A stretch of DNA of 14,562 nucleotides from an uncultured Eubacterium sp. (GTDB taxonomy: Bacteria; Bacillota; Clostridia; Eubacteriales; Eubacteriaceae), in the NCBI GenBank assembly GCA_902784045.1, contig CACZTE010000108.1:1-14562 (forward strand), in the 5' to 3' direction. The position numbers and the translations under genes are program-made. The notes beneath the pieces were generated by a model. The model was given only the letters and a program-made list of their open reading frames with translations, had not been told where the DNA came from and did not search any database. Positions 5,470-13,703 of this stretch are shown piece after piece. The first letter of the stretch is position 1. The number at the start of each line of letters is the position of its first letter.

Positions 5470-5931
5470 ATGGTCAAAGGATCAAAAAAAGAATATCTTT
5501 ATGAACTACTGAAGCCGCAAACGGAAGCTGCCGGATATGAGTGCTATGATGTTCAATACGAAAAAGTTGGAAAAGATAAAATTTTGACGGTTTTTATTGA
5601 CAGCCCGGACGGCATCGGATTGGATGACTGCGAAAAGGTCAGTCGTCATCTAAGTGCCTTTTTAGATGAAGTGGATCCAATTGAATCCAATTATCTGCTT
5701 GAAGTGTCGTCCCCCGGCTTGGAACGAAAATTAAGTCGCGTTAAACATTATCAAGATAATATCGGCAAAAAAATAGATGTTCGGTTATATCGCGCAATCG
5801 ATGGAAAGAAAAAAATGACAGTCATTCTTGAAAGTGCGGATGATAACGGAATAACCATCCTTGATGGTTCCACCGAATTAAACATTAAATATGAGGATAT
5901 TTCAAAAGCCTCGCTTCATTTTGAGTTTTAG
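5470..5931 (+). CDS. rimP: Ribosome maturation factor RimP
   Basis: Assembly factor of the 30S subunit that binds S12. The 153-residue product has the usual two domains: an N-terminal alpha/beta domain with the family motif LEVSSPGLER at residues 77-86, and a C-terminal SH3-like barrel (~90-153). The frame stays open upstream to an ATG at 5395, but that would translate through the attenuator hairpin and add 25 non-conserved residues. ATG 5470 has CGGAG 6 bases upstream and gives the family length. It is first in the rimP-nusA-ylxR-infB string; its stop TAG overlaps the AGGAG preceding nusA. Confidence 0.95.
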   Translation: MVKGSKKEYLYELLKPQTEAAGYECYDVQYEKVGKDKILTVFIDSPDGIGLDDCEKVSRHLSAFLDEVDPIESNYLLEVSSPGLERKLSRVKHYQDNIGKKIDVRLYRAIDGKKKMTVILESADDNGITILDGSTELNIKYEDISKASLHFEF

Positions 5932-5946
5932 GAGTATCAAAAAAGC

Positions 5947-7242
5947 ATGAATGCAGAATTTATTAAAGCGTTGGACGTATTACAAACCGAAAAAGGAATT
6001 GATAAAGATGAACTGATCGAAAACATTGAGTCTTCCATCGAATCCGCATATCGCAAACAGCATGACAACGCGGAAACCGTGGAAGTCACTATTGACAGAC
6101 AATCTGGAGAAATAAAGATTTATGCGATTTGGGCTGTCGTCGATACAGTCACAGACCCGGATAAAGAAATCAGTTTAGAAGATGCCCGTGAAATAGAGCC
6201 TGATATTACAATCGGTGGTATCATTAAAGAAGAAGTCAAGCCTAAAGATTTCGGCCGGATTGCGGCGCAGAACGCAAAACAGCTCATTTTCCAAAAAATC
6301 AAAGAATCTGAGCGCGCTGTTATCTATAACGAATATCTTGAACGTCAGGATGAACTGATCATCGGAATCATCAGCCGTGTGGACCGCGGAAATCCTCGAA
6401 ATAATATGCGTGGTAATGTCTATGTGGATATCGGTGATAGTGAAGGTGTGATGATGCCCGCCGAACAAATCAAAACAGAGACCTACCGTCCGGGCAAACG
6501 CATTAAAGTTTACCTTTTAGCGGTTAAAAAGACAACAAAAGGACCGCAGATAACATTATCGCGAACACATCCGAATTTTGTTAAACGTCTTTTTGAAGAA
6601 GAAGTCCCTGAAATTTACGACGGTGTTGTCGATATTATTAATATCGCCCGGGAAGCCGGATCCAGAACAAAAATCGCGATGAAAGCCAATGACCCCGGTG
6701 TTGATCCTGTCGGATCCTGTGTGGGATTTAAAGGCGCCCGTGTCCAGAATATCATCAATGAACTAAACGGCGAAAAAATAGATGTGATTAAATACAGCGA
6801 TGATATCAAAACATATATTTCAAACGCTTTGAGTCCGGCCAAAGTATCTGAAGTCTTAATCAATGACAACGAAAAGAAAGCCTATGTTGTGGTTGATGAT
6901 TTCCAATTTTCTTTGGCTATCGGCAAAGAAGGGCAAAATGTTCGTTTGGCGGCAAAATTGACAGGATGGAAAATTGATATCAAAAGCGCGTCGGATTTTG
7001 AAAAAACACTTGCAGTCAATCCCAACTTCAGAGAAGAGTGCTTTTCCGAACCATCTGATCCTGATTTGATTATCGGAGATTTCAAACAAGAGATGAACAA
7101 AATCATTGCCGAAGAAGAATTATCGGATCCCAAAACAGATTATCCTGAACAAAAGGAAATGAATGCCGATGAAAATGATTCACAAGACGATGATTTTTCG
7201 CAAGATGATATAGATGAAATGCCCTCTGCATTATCAAACTGA
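5947..7242 (+). CDS. nusA: Transcription termination/antitermination factor NusA
   Basis: Binds RNA polymerase and nascent RNA, promoting pausing and intrinsic termination. The 431-residue product shows the Bacillota architecture: N-terminal polymerase-binding domain (~1-130, with VKPKDFGRIAAQNAKQ at 98-112), an S1 domain (~136-200), KH1 with the GFKG loop (260-263) and KH2 with GKEG (326-329). The E. coli-type C-terminal acidic repeats are absent. Instead residues ~360-431 form an Asp/Glu-rich, probably disordered tail, somewhat longer than in B. subtilis. AGGAG (5930-5934) is 12 bases from the ATG, a long spacing that may lower initiation. The N-terminus MNAEFIKALDVLQTEKGI fits the family. 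It is followed by ylxR 9 bases later. Confidence 0.97.
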   Translation: MNAEFIKALDVLQTEKGIDKDELIENIESSIESAYRKQHDNAETVEVTIDRQSGEIKIYAIWAVVDTVTDPDKEISLEDAREIEPDITIGGIIKEEVKPKDFGRIAAQNAKQLIFQKIKESERAVIYNEYLERQDELIIGIISRVDRGNPRNNMRGNVYVDIGDSEGVMMPAEQIKTETYRPGKRIKVYLLAVKKTTKGPQITLSRTHPNFVKRLFEEEVPEIYDGVVDIINIAREAGSRTKIAMKANDPGVDPVGSCVGFKGARVQNIINELNGEKIDVIKYSDDIKTYISNALSPAKVSEVLINDNEKKAYVVVDDFQFSLAIGKEGQNVRLAAKLTGWKIDIKSASDFEKTLAVNPNFREECFSEPSDPDLIIGDFKQEMNKIIAEEELSDPKTDYPEQKEMNADENDSQDDDFSQDDIDEMPSALSN

Positions 7243-7251
7243 TTAAGTGAT

Positions 7252-7536
7252 ATGAAAAGAATACCAATGCGGACTTGCGTCGCATGCCGCGAAAAAAAAC
7301 CAAAAAAGGATTTGGTACGAATCCTTTTGAATGATGAAAACGGCTTGACCGTTGATCTCACAGGAAAGAAAAACGGACGCGGCGCCTATGTGTGCTTAAA
7401 TCCAAAATGCGCTGAAAAGCTCAACGCGAAAATGTTAAGCGCCGCGCTTAAATCGTCTGTTTCGGAAAATATGATAAAAGAAATAAAAGCAAGTCTTGAA
7501 GACAGCGTGAAGGATAAACAATGTAAACAAGACTAA
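7252..7536 (+). CDS. ylxR: YlxR-family RNA-binding protein (DUF448)
   Basis: Small basic protein of 94 residues between nusA and infB. It carries both family signatures: PMRTCVACREKKPK near the N-terminus (residues 5-18) and GRGAYVC around residue 43, with LVRI between them. The B. subtilis homologue was recently described as a modulator of RNase P and renamed RnpM; that role is taken from the literature and not visible here. The ATG has only a weak binding site (AAGTGAT), so coupling to nusA, whose stop is 9 bases upstream, is likely. A second in-frame ATG at 7267 would remove five residues before the conserved block and is less likely. The L7Ae-like gene (ylxQ) that often follows is missing. 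Confidence 0.93.
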   Translation: MKRIPMRTCVACREKKPKKDLVRILLNDENGLTVDLTGKKNGRGAYVCLNPKCAEKLNAKMLSAALKSSVSENMIKEIKASLEDSVKDKQCKQD

Positions 7537-7548
7537 AAAGGAGGTACT

Positions 7549-10113
7549 ATGGCGAAACTGAGAGTATATCAACTGGCAAATAAATACGAAATACCAAGTA
7601 AGGATTTTGTTGCGATTCTCAATCAGTATCAAATACCCGTCAAAAACCATATGAGTGCGTTGACGGATGAACAAGTCCAAAAGTTTGAAGCGGAATATCA
7701 TCCTGAAAAAAAACAACAAAAAGTCGTTCAAGAAGAAAAACCGACAGAAAAACCCCAAAAAGCTGCGAGCACAAAAAAGAAGGCTAACGAACAAAAAGTG
7801 CCAAAAACATCACCGCGTCAGCAAAGCTTAAAGGATGACGGTCAAAAAAGAAAAACCAACGCTCAAAAAAAATCAGAAGATAATCATCCCAAAACCCGTA
7901 AGGACAAACAGAAACCTGCCGCTCAAAATTCTAAACCTAATGTGAAACCGGCTGCTGTTTCCCAAAATGAAAAAACAGATAAAAACAGTCAAAGTGGCCA
8001 AAACCGCAGACAAAAGACAGAACAAACCAACGAAAGAAAACAACAGTCTAGCCGAAATACACAAAATAAAAATCAAAACGATTCAAAACCGAGATCCGCA
8101 AAACAGACACATGATAAAAAACACGGTGCCTCCAACAATAAATACAATAAGCCCTCTTCAGGAAAACAAGGGATGAATAATGAAAGCTCAAAATTCGCCA
8201 AAGAGCAGGATCACCGCAACAAGAAAAAGAAAGATCGCTATAAGAAAAACAAAAAAGATGAAAGACCTTTAAAAGTCAAGGATCATAGTAAAAAAGGAAA
8301 GACTTCCAGAGCGGTATACAAAAAAATCAAAGCGGAAAACAAATCCGAAAAATTAAAGAATCAAGTATACGAAGTTCCGGAAACACTCACCGTCGGTGAA
8401 TTCGCCGAAATTTTGGATATCAGCGCTACTGAAATCATCAAAACCTTAATGATGGCGGGAACCATGGCTGCTATCAATCAACAAATTGATTTTGATACCG
8501 CTTCATTGGTGGCTGATGAATTGGGTTATGAAATCCAAGAAATCAAAATGGAAGACGTTGTTTCCAAAATTCTGGAAGAATATGACGAAGAAGAGACCGG
8601 TAAAGAAGTTATCCGTCCTCCCGTTGTAACCGTTATGGGGCATGTTGATCACGGGAAAACATCCCTTCTTGACCGCATTAGAAAAGCTCATGTCACCGCC
8701 GGCGAAGCCGGAGGAATTACCCAGCATATCGGTGCTTATACTGTTAAAATTAAAGGTCATTCCATTACTTTTATCGATACGCCGGGTCATGAAGCCTTTA
8801 CGGCTATGCGCTCACGCGGTGCCCAGATGACAGATATCGCGGTATTGGTTGTTGCTGCCGATGACGGTGTGATGCCTCAGACAGTTGAAGCGATTAACCA
8901 CGCGAAAGCTGCCAATGTGCCAATTATTGTTGCCATTAACAAGATTGATAAAGAAGGCGCTAATCCGGAACGTGTCAAACAAGAACTGACCGAACATAAT
9001 CTGGTGGTTGAAGAATGGGGCGGCGATGTCATCGCGGTACCTGTTTCCGCCAAAAAAGGTCTGAATATCGATGAGCTTTTGGAAAATATTCTTCTGGTAG
9101 CTGAAGTAGAAGAACTCCGCGCCGATCCCAACCGTCCCGGAAGAGGATGCGTGATTGAAGCCCGCGTCAAAAAAGGAAAGGGATCAACCGCAAGTCTTTT
9201 GGTGCAGCAAGGAACGCTCCACATTGGTGATTCCATCATTTCCGGTACGACTTACGGCCGTGTCAGAACCATGGTTGACGACAAAGGAAGGCGTATTAAA
9301 AAAGCCGGGCCTTCTGAACCTGTGGAAATTTCAGGCTTGTCCGGAATTCCCGAAGCAGGGGATGATTTCATTGTCCTGCCCTCCGACAAAGAAGCCCGTC
9401 AATTAGCCGAATCTAGGCTTCAGATGGAAAAGAACGCCAAAATGGCGAAATCCAGAGTATCGCTGGACGACTTGTTCTCCAGAATTCAGGAAGGCCAGAT
9501 TCAGGATATCAATATCATCGTCAAAGCGGACGTACAGGGCTCTGTTGAGGCGATCACACAGTCACTTTTAAAACTCGGAACAGAAGATGTCCGCGTCAAC
9601 GTCATTCACGGCGCTGTCGGCGCTATCAACGAAACAGATGTTATGCTGGCCTCAACATCAGACGCAATCATCATCGGCTTTAACGTCAGACCCGACAAAA
9701 ACGCCGTTGACGCCGCTGAAAACGAAAAAGTCGATGTGCGCTTGTATCGCGTCATTTATGATGCCATCGAAGATGTTAAACAAGCCATGCAAGGGATGCT
9801 CGAACCCGATTTTGTCGAAAAGGTCAAAGGAAGTGCTGAAGTCAGAAATACCTTTAGAATTCCAGGCGGAACGATTATTGCCGGTGCCTATGTGACTGAC
9901 GGCAAAATATCACGAAGCGATTCGGTCAGAATCATCAGAGACGGTATTGTGGTTTTCGAAGGAAATCTTGCTTCGCTGCGCCGTTTTAAAGATGATGTTA
10001 AAGAAGTGGCTTCCGGATTTGAATGCGGTATCGGCATCGAAAATTACAATGATATCAAAGAAGGCGATATCATCGAAATGTTTGTAATGGAAGCTGTGGC
10101 TAAAGAATTATAA
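7549..10113 (+). CDS. infB: Translation initiation factor IF-2
   Basis: GTPase that brings initiator tRNA to the 30S subunit and joins the subunits. The 854-residue product has an N-terminal IF2_N domain (1-~50), a ~220-residue low-complexity linker (~52-272), a second IF2_N domain (~273-335), the G domain, then domains II, III and the tRNA-binding IV. GTPase motifs are GHVDHGKT (364-371), DTPGH (410-414) and NKID (464-467). The linker is almost all Lys, Gln, Asn, Ser, Asp, Glu, Arg and Pro, with no Trp or Cys, making its DNA very A-rich. The ribosome binding site AAGGAGGT (7538-7545) is perfect but sits only 3 bases from the ATG, overlapping the ylxR stop region. rbfA follows after 19 bases. 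Confidence 0.98.
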   Translation: MAKLRVYQLANKYEIPSKDFVAILNQYQIPVKNHMSALTDEQVQKFEAEYHPEKKQQKVVQEEKPTEKPQKAASTKKKANEQKVPKTSPRQQSLKDDGQKRKTNAQKKSEDNHPKTRKDKQKPAAQNSKPNVKPAAVSQNEKTDKNSQSGQNRRQKTEQTNERKQQSSRNTQNKNQNDSKPRSAKQTHDKKHGASNNKYNKPSSGKQGMNNESSKFAKEQDHRNKKKKDRYKKNKKDERPLKVKDHSKKGKTSRAVYKKIKAENKSEKLKNQVYEVPETLTVGEFAEILDISATEIIKTLMMAGTMAAINQQIDFDTASLVADELGYEIQEIKMEDVVSKILEEYDEEETGKEVIRPPVVTVMGHVDHGKTSLLDRIRKAHVTAGEAGGITQHIGAYTVKIKGHSITFIDTPGHEAFTAMRSRGAQMTDIAVLVVAADDGVMPQTVEAINHAKAANVPIIVAINKIDKEGANPERVKQELTEHNLVVEEWGGDVIAVPVSAKKGLNIDELLENILLVAEVEELRADPNRPGRGCVIEARVKKGKGSTASLLVQQGTLHIGDSIISGTTYGRVRTMVDDKGRRIKKAGPSEPVEISGLSGIPEAGDDFIVLPSDKEARQLAESRLQMEKNAKMAKSRVSLDDLFSRIQEGQIQDINIIVKADVQGSVEAITQSLLKLGTEDVRVNVIHGAVGAINETDVMLASTSDAIIIGFNVRPDKNAVDAAENEKVDVRLYRVIYDAIEDVKQAMQGMLEPDFVEKVKGSAEVRNTFRIPGGTIIAGAYVTDGKISRSDSVRIIRDGIVVFEGNLASLRRFKDDVKEVASGFECGIGIENYNDIKEGDIIEMFVMEAVAKEL

Positions 10114-10132
10114 TCAGGAAGGAAGTGCCGAT

Positions 10133-10486
10133 ATGGCTTCTCATCGCATTGAAAAAATCAACGTTCAAATTCAGCGGGAACTCAGCTTGATTATCAGACA
10201 AAAAATAAAAGACAGACGCATTCCAACGGATACATTAAGCATTACAGGGGTAAAAGCCACGCCGGATCTTAATGACGCCGCGGTTTTTGTCAGCTTTTAC
10301 GGAAAAACAGTTGACAAAGAAAAAGCCATAGAGGCGCTGAATAACGCTTCCGGTTTTTTAAGAACAGCGCTAGGCAAAGTCATGAAAACACATAAAACAC
10401 CGGCACTGCATTTTGAATTGGATGATTCTGTAGACTACGCCATGCATATCGAAGCTTTACTGCAAGACATCAATAACAGAGGATAA
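10133..10486 (+). CDS. rbfA: Ribosome-binding factor A
   Basis: Late 30S assembly factor that binds near the 5' helix of 16S rRNA and aids cold adaptation. The 117-residue product has the usual length and KH-like fold. It starts HRIEKINVQIQRELSLIIRQKIKD and shows DLNDAAVFVSFYG, then the C-terminal TPALHFELDDSVDYAMHIEALL; family members share the pattern P-x-L-x-F-x-x-D-x-S near the end. GGAAGGA (10117-10123) lies 9 bases before the ATG. It sits between infB and nrnA with two bases to the latter, the standard order in Clostridia. Confidence 0.96.
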   Translation: MASHRIEKINVQIQRELSLIIRQKIKDRRIPTDTLSITGVKATPDLNDAAVFVSFYGKTVDKEKAIEALNNASGFLRTALGKVMKTHKTPALHFELDDSVDYAMHIEALLQDINNRG

Positions 10487-10488
10487 GT

Positions 10489-11472
10489 ATGATAAAACCC
10501 ATTAACGAATCCGTTGTCAATGTTTTTAAAGAGAAGAAAACCTTTCTCATAATGGCGCATCAAAAGCCCGACGGCGATGCCGTCGGCTCTGCTGTCGCGC
10601 TGGGATTGGGGCTGAAACAGATTGGAAAAAATGTCGATTATTGGATGGATTCCAAAATTGAAAAACGTATTTCGTTTTTCCCCGAAGTCTCAAATTTTAA
10701 TCAAAACCAATACGCTGGTCAATATGACGCTTATGTCTTTGTTGACTGTTCAAGCTATGATTATGCCTACAAACCTAATACATCGATGGACAACGGCATT
10801 AAAATTGTAATTGATCATCATCTGACAAATATCGGATACGGTGATGTAAACCATATTGAAAACACGTCGGCTTGCGCTGAACTCATTTACAGACTGCTCG
10901 TCCAGTTGGGAGCAAGTCATGAGAATCAAATTGCCGAAGCTGTTTATACCGGCATATCCACTGATACCGGCGGTTTCCAATATTCCAGCATGACATCGGA
11001 CACTTTTGATATTTTAAAGGAGCTTTATGCTTATCCCAACCGTTTCGCTCTTTTAGCTGACCGGCTCCATCGGACAAAAAGTTATAACGAAACAAAATTA
11101 TACGGAAAGGCCATTGACGCGCTTACCCTTTATGCCGACAACCGATTGGCATGGATAGTGATGGACCACAAAACCATTGAGCGTTTTGGCGGCATGGTAA
11201 ATGTCGGTGATGATGTTGCCAATATCGGCATCGGAATAGAGGGATCGGTTATTGCCGCAACGGTCAAAGAACATCGTCACGGTGAGTATAAAATATCCCT
11301 TCGCTCCGCAGAGCCTTATCCTGTGGATGTTTCCCATATTGCTGATCTTCATGGCGGCGGCGGACATCAAAGAGCCGCGGGATTCAATTATTCCGGGAAT
11401 TTGGATGATTTAAAAAAAGAGCTTGTTGATTTTTTGCTTGAGAAGAAAGCAGAGATTGATGCTTGTGAATAA
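10489..11472 (+). CDS. nrnA: DHH-family oligoribonuclease / pAp phosphatase (NrnA-like)
   Basis: Probably degrades short RNA oligomers to mononucleotides and dephosphorylates 3'-phosphoadenosine 5'-phosphate. The 327-residue product has the DHH domain with metal-binding residues visible in MAHQKPDGDAVGS (H24, D28, D30), VFVDCS (D86), DHH (109-111) and STDTGG (D159). It ends with the DHHA1 domain, whose substrate motif GGGGHQRAAGF is at 289-299. Length and motifs match NrnA. Similar DHH proteins can act on cyclic dinucleotide products (pApA), so substrate choice is uncertain. The purine-rich end of rbfA (AGAGGATA) serves as binding site. Its last 14 bases overlap truB. Confidence 0.92.
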   Translation: MIKPINESVVNVFKEKKTFLIMAHQKPDGDAVGSAVALGLGLKQIGKNVDYWMDSKIEKRISFFPEVSNFNQNQYAGQYDAYVFVDCSSYDYAYKPNTSMDNGIKIVIDHHLTNIGYGDVNHIENTSACAELIYRLLVQLGASHENQIAEAVYTGISTDTGGFQYSSMTSDTFDILKELYAYPNRFALLADRLHRTKSYNETKLYGKAIDALTLYADNRLAWIVMDHKTIERFGGMVNVGDDVANIGIGIEGSVIAATVKEHRHGEYKISLRSAEPYPVDVSHIADLHGGGGHQRAAGFNYSGNLDDLKKELVDFLLEKKAEIDACE

Positions 11473-12385
11473 TCGAAATGAACCTTGCGGAATATTGGCT
11501 ATCAACAAATCGTCCGGATGGACATCGCATGATGTTGTGGCAAAACTCCGCGGGTTATATCATATAAAAAAAATCGGGCACACCGGCACCTTAGATCCCT
11601 TAGCGGAAGGACTATTGCTGGTGTGTGTCGGCAAAGCAACAAAAGTTATCCGTTTTTTTGAACGGGATACAAAGACATACGAAGCGCGAATTTGTTTTGG
11701 TGCAGAGACAGACACTTACGATTCGACAGGGACTGTGATTTGCCGAAGCCAACCCTTGTTTTCAAGATCAGATTTGGATCAAGTGTTGACGCGTTTTACC
11801 GGTGACATTACGCAAAAGCCGCCGATCTACTCGGCCCTCAAAAAAAACGGGAAAAAATACTATGAATATGCCAGAGAAGGAAAAGCAATCGATATTCCTG
11901 AAAGGCCGATTCATATCAGTGAAATTAACATTACAAACGACGCGGATTTTCCGAATGATGTAGACATAAAGGTGACTTGTTCTGCGGGAACATATATCAG
12001 AAGTTTGTGTCATGATATCGGTCACGCATTAGGCACCCACGCCTGTATGGCACGTTTAAAACGCCTGTCAGTCGGGAGTGTATCCCTTGACCGGGCGCAC
12101 ACGATAGATGAGATTGAATCATTACCTTTATCAGAGAGAAAAGCGTTATTGACGCCAATAGACATTTTTCTGACTTTTCCAAAAATCTATTCGAAAAGGG
12201 AAGGAGACCGTTTTATCGAAAACGGCGGGTTGCTGCATAGTTGGAATACCGATGATGACATTAGCGGTTTGCCCGATAAAGCGCTTGTTCGTCTATACCG
12301 CAGTGACGGCCTTTTTATCGGTGTTGGTCAAAAAATCATTTCGGAACAAGATCCTTCAATAAAACCGCTAAAACTGCTGATATAA
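11459..12385 (+). CDS. truB: tRNA pseudouridine(55) synthase
   Basis: Makes pseudouridine 55 in the T-loop of tRNAs. The 308-residue product has the TruB catalytic domain with GHTGTLDPLAEGLL (40-53); D46 is the catalytic aspartate. KPPIYSALKKNGKKYYEYAREG and CSAGTYIRSLCHDIG are the other family blocks. A short C-terminal TruB_C-like region follows from ~235. The start is chosen at ATG 11459, inside the end of nrnA (14-base overlap). A GTG at 11465 is equally close to the conserved GILAINKSSGWTSHD and cannot be excluded; a TTG at 11423 would add 12 residues with no support. The overlap suggests translational coupling with nrnA. Confidence 0.95.
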   Translation: MLVNNRNEPCGILAINKSSGWTSHDVVAKLRGLYHIKKIGHTGTLDPLAEGLLLVCVGKATKVIRFFERDTKTYEARICFGAETDTYDSTGTVICRSQPLFSRSDLDQVLTRFTGDITQKPPIYSALKKNGKKYYEYAREGKAIDIPERPIHISEINITNDADFPNDVDIKVTCSAGTYIRSLCHDIGHALGTHACMARLKRLSVGSVSLDRAHTIDEIESLPLSERKALLTPIDIFLTFPKIYSKREGDRFIENGGLLHSWNTDDDISGLPDKALVRLYRSDGLFIGVGQKIISEQDPSIKPLKLLI

Positions 12386-12408
12386 GCGCTGAGTTAAGAA
12401 AGGAACGC

Positions 12409-13314
12409 ATGAAAAAAAATAATCATCAAACAGTGGTCGCTTTAGGTTTTTTTGACGGCGTTCACAATGGCCATAAGAGTTTAATCAATAAAACCGTTAC
12501 GCTCGCGAAAAAGAATCACTGCCGCTCAGCAGTGCTGACTTTTAAAGAACATCCCCTGAATTTGATATTTCCGGCATACGCGCCGCTTATGATTACAACA
12601 AATGATGAAAAAGTCGCAATCATCAAATCAATGGGTATTGATGATGTGTACATCAATGAATTCGATGAAAAATTGATGAATTTATCGCCTGAATCATTTG
12701 TGCGTGACTATTTACTCTCGCAATATCATGTGATTCATATTGTTGTCGGCTTTAATTATACTTTCGGATATAAAGGGGAAGGAAATACGGAAAAGCTTAA
12801 GGAATTAGGAAAGAAATACGGATTTAGTGTTTCGGTTATGCCCCCTACAATCAATAACGGGCAAACGATCAGCAGTACGCTCATTCGGGATTTGATCGCT
12901 TCGGGAAAGGTTTCAGAAGTTGAAGCTTTTTTAGGACGAAAATATAAGATAAAAGGTCATATTGTGGTTGGAAAGCGATTGGGACATACATTCAATATTC
13001 CGACGGCAAATTTAGAATTATCTGATAAGGTCATTTTACCCGGAGCCGGCGTGTATTATACGAGGGTACATGTTCGCGGTCAATCTTTTGACGGAATCAC
13101 TAATTTAGGACACAATCCTACTTTTGAAAAACACCCGTACACGATAGAAACATATATTTATGATTTCTCCGATGATATTTACGGAGAAGCGATGGATATC
13201 ACTTTTTTAGAAAGAATTCGCGGTGAAAAAAAATTCGACTCCATTGATGAGTTGATTGCGCAAATTAGAAGTGATATTGTATTTGTGGATGAAAATTATC
13301 GAAAAAGAAAATGA
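12409..13314 (+). CDS. ribF: Bifunctional riboflavin kinase / FAD synthetase
   Basis: Converts riboflavin to FMN and FMN to FAD. The 301-residue product has the N-terminal nucleotidyltransferase domain with GFFDGVHNGH (13-22) and SSTLIR (155-160), then the C-terminal riboflavin kinase domain with GKRLGHTFNIPTANL (188-202) and NLGHNPTF (232-239). The N-terminus is about ten residues shorter than in many relatives, but the first strand and HxGH-type motif are intact. AAAGGAA lies just before the ATG. It is separated from truB by 23 bases and overlaps the next gene by four bases (ATGA), so it is probably coupled to it. Confidence 0.96.
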   Translation: MKKNNHQTVVALGFFDGVHNGHKSLINKTVTLAKKNHCRSAVLTFKEHPLNLIFPAYAPLMITTNDEKVAIIKSMGIDDVYINEFDEKLMNLSPESFVRDYLLSQYHVIHIVVGFNYTFGYKGEGNTEKLKELGKKYGFSVSVMPPTINNGQTISSTLIRDLIASGKVSEVEAFLGRKYKIKGHIVVGKRLGHTFNIPTANLELSDKVILPGAGVYYTRVHVRGQSFDGITNLGHNPTFEKHPYTIETYIYDFSDDIYGEAMDITFLERIRGEKKFDSIDELIAQIRSDIVFVDENYRKRK

Positions 13315-13688
13315 TAACAATTGATCAATTCGAAATCATTTTAGATCATCTGGCCGAAGAACTGCCCAAGGCCTTTTTCAAAGATCTGAATTTGGGCATT
13401 GTCATTGAGGAAAACTGCAAAATGCATCCAAATTCCACAGCTGAGACGCCCTTATATATCATGGGCGAATATCAGACAAGTCAAAGCGGAAGAGGTATTG
13501 TCATTTATTACGGATCTTTTGAAAAATGCTACGGCTCTTGTTCGGAAGAATCCTTGACACGTCATATGCGCAAGGTTTTGCGGCATGAATTCAGACATCA
13601 TATGGAATCTTTAAGCGGAATGCGGGATCTGGAAATCATAGATAAAATGGAACTTGAGAAAATGACAGGTATCCCGGCAAAGGATTAA
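13311..13688 (+). CDS. Small zincin-like metallopeptidase-family protein (HExxH)
   Basis: A 125-residue soluble protein with the zinc-protease motif HEFRH (92-96) in the helix MRKVLRHEFRHHMESL. Downstream residues D111 or E114 (in LEIIDKMELE) could supply the third metal ligand. It resembles the minimal 'metallopeptidase family' proteins of Clostridia, related to PF06262 (Zincin_1) as I recall. A preceding strand region GRGIVIYYGSFEKCYG fits such a compact fold. There is no signal peptide or membrane segment, so it is probably cytosolic. Neither substrate nor proteolytic activity can be inferred. Its ATG overlaps the ribF stop as ATGA, implying translational coupling, and dnaG follows 15 bases after its stop. 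Confidence 0.78.
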   Translation: MITIDQFEIILDHLAEELPKAFFKDLNLGIVIEENCKMHPNSTAETPLYIMGEYQTSQSGRGIVIYYGSFEKCYGSCSEESLTRHMRKVLRHEFRHHMESLSGMRDLEIIDKMELEKMTGIPAKD

Positions 13689-13703
13689 AAAAGAGACAAG
13701 TCA

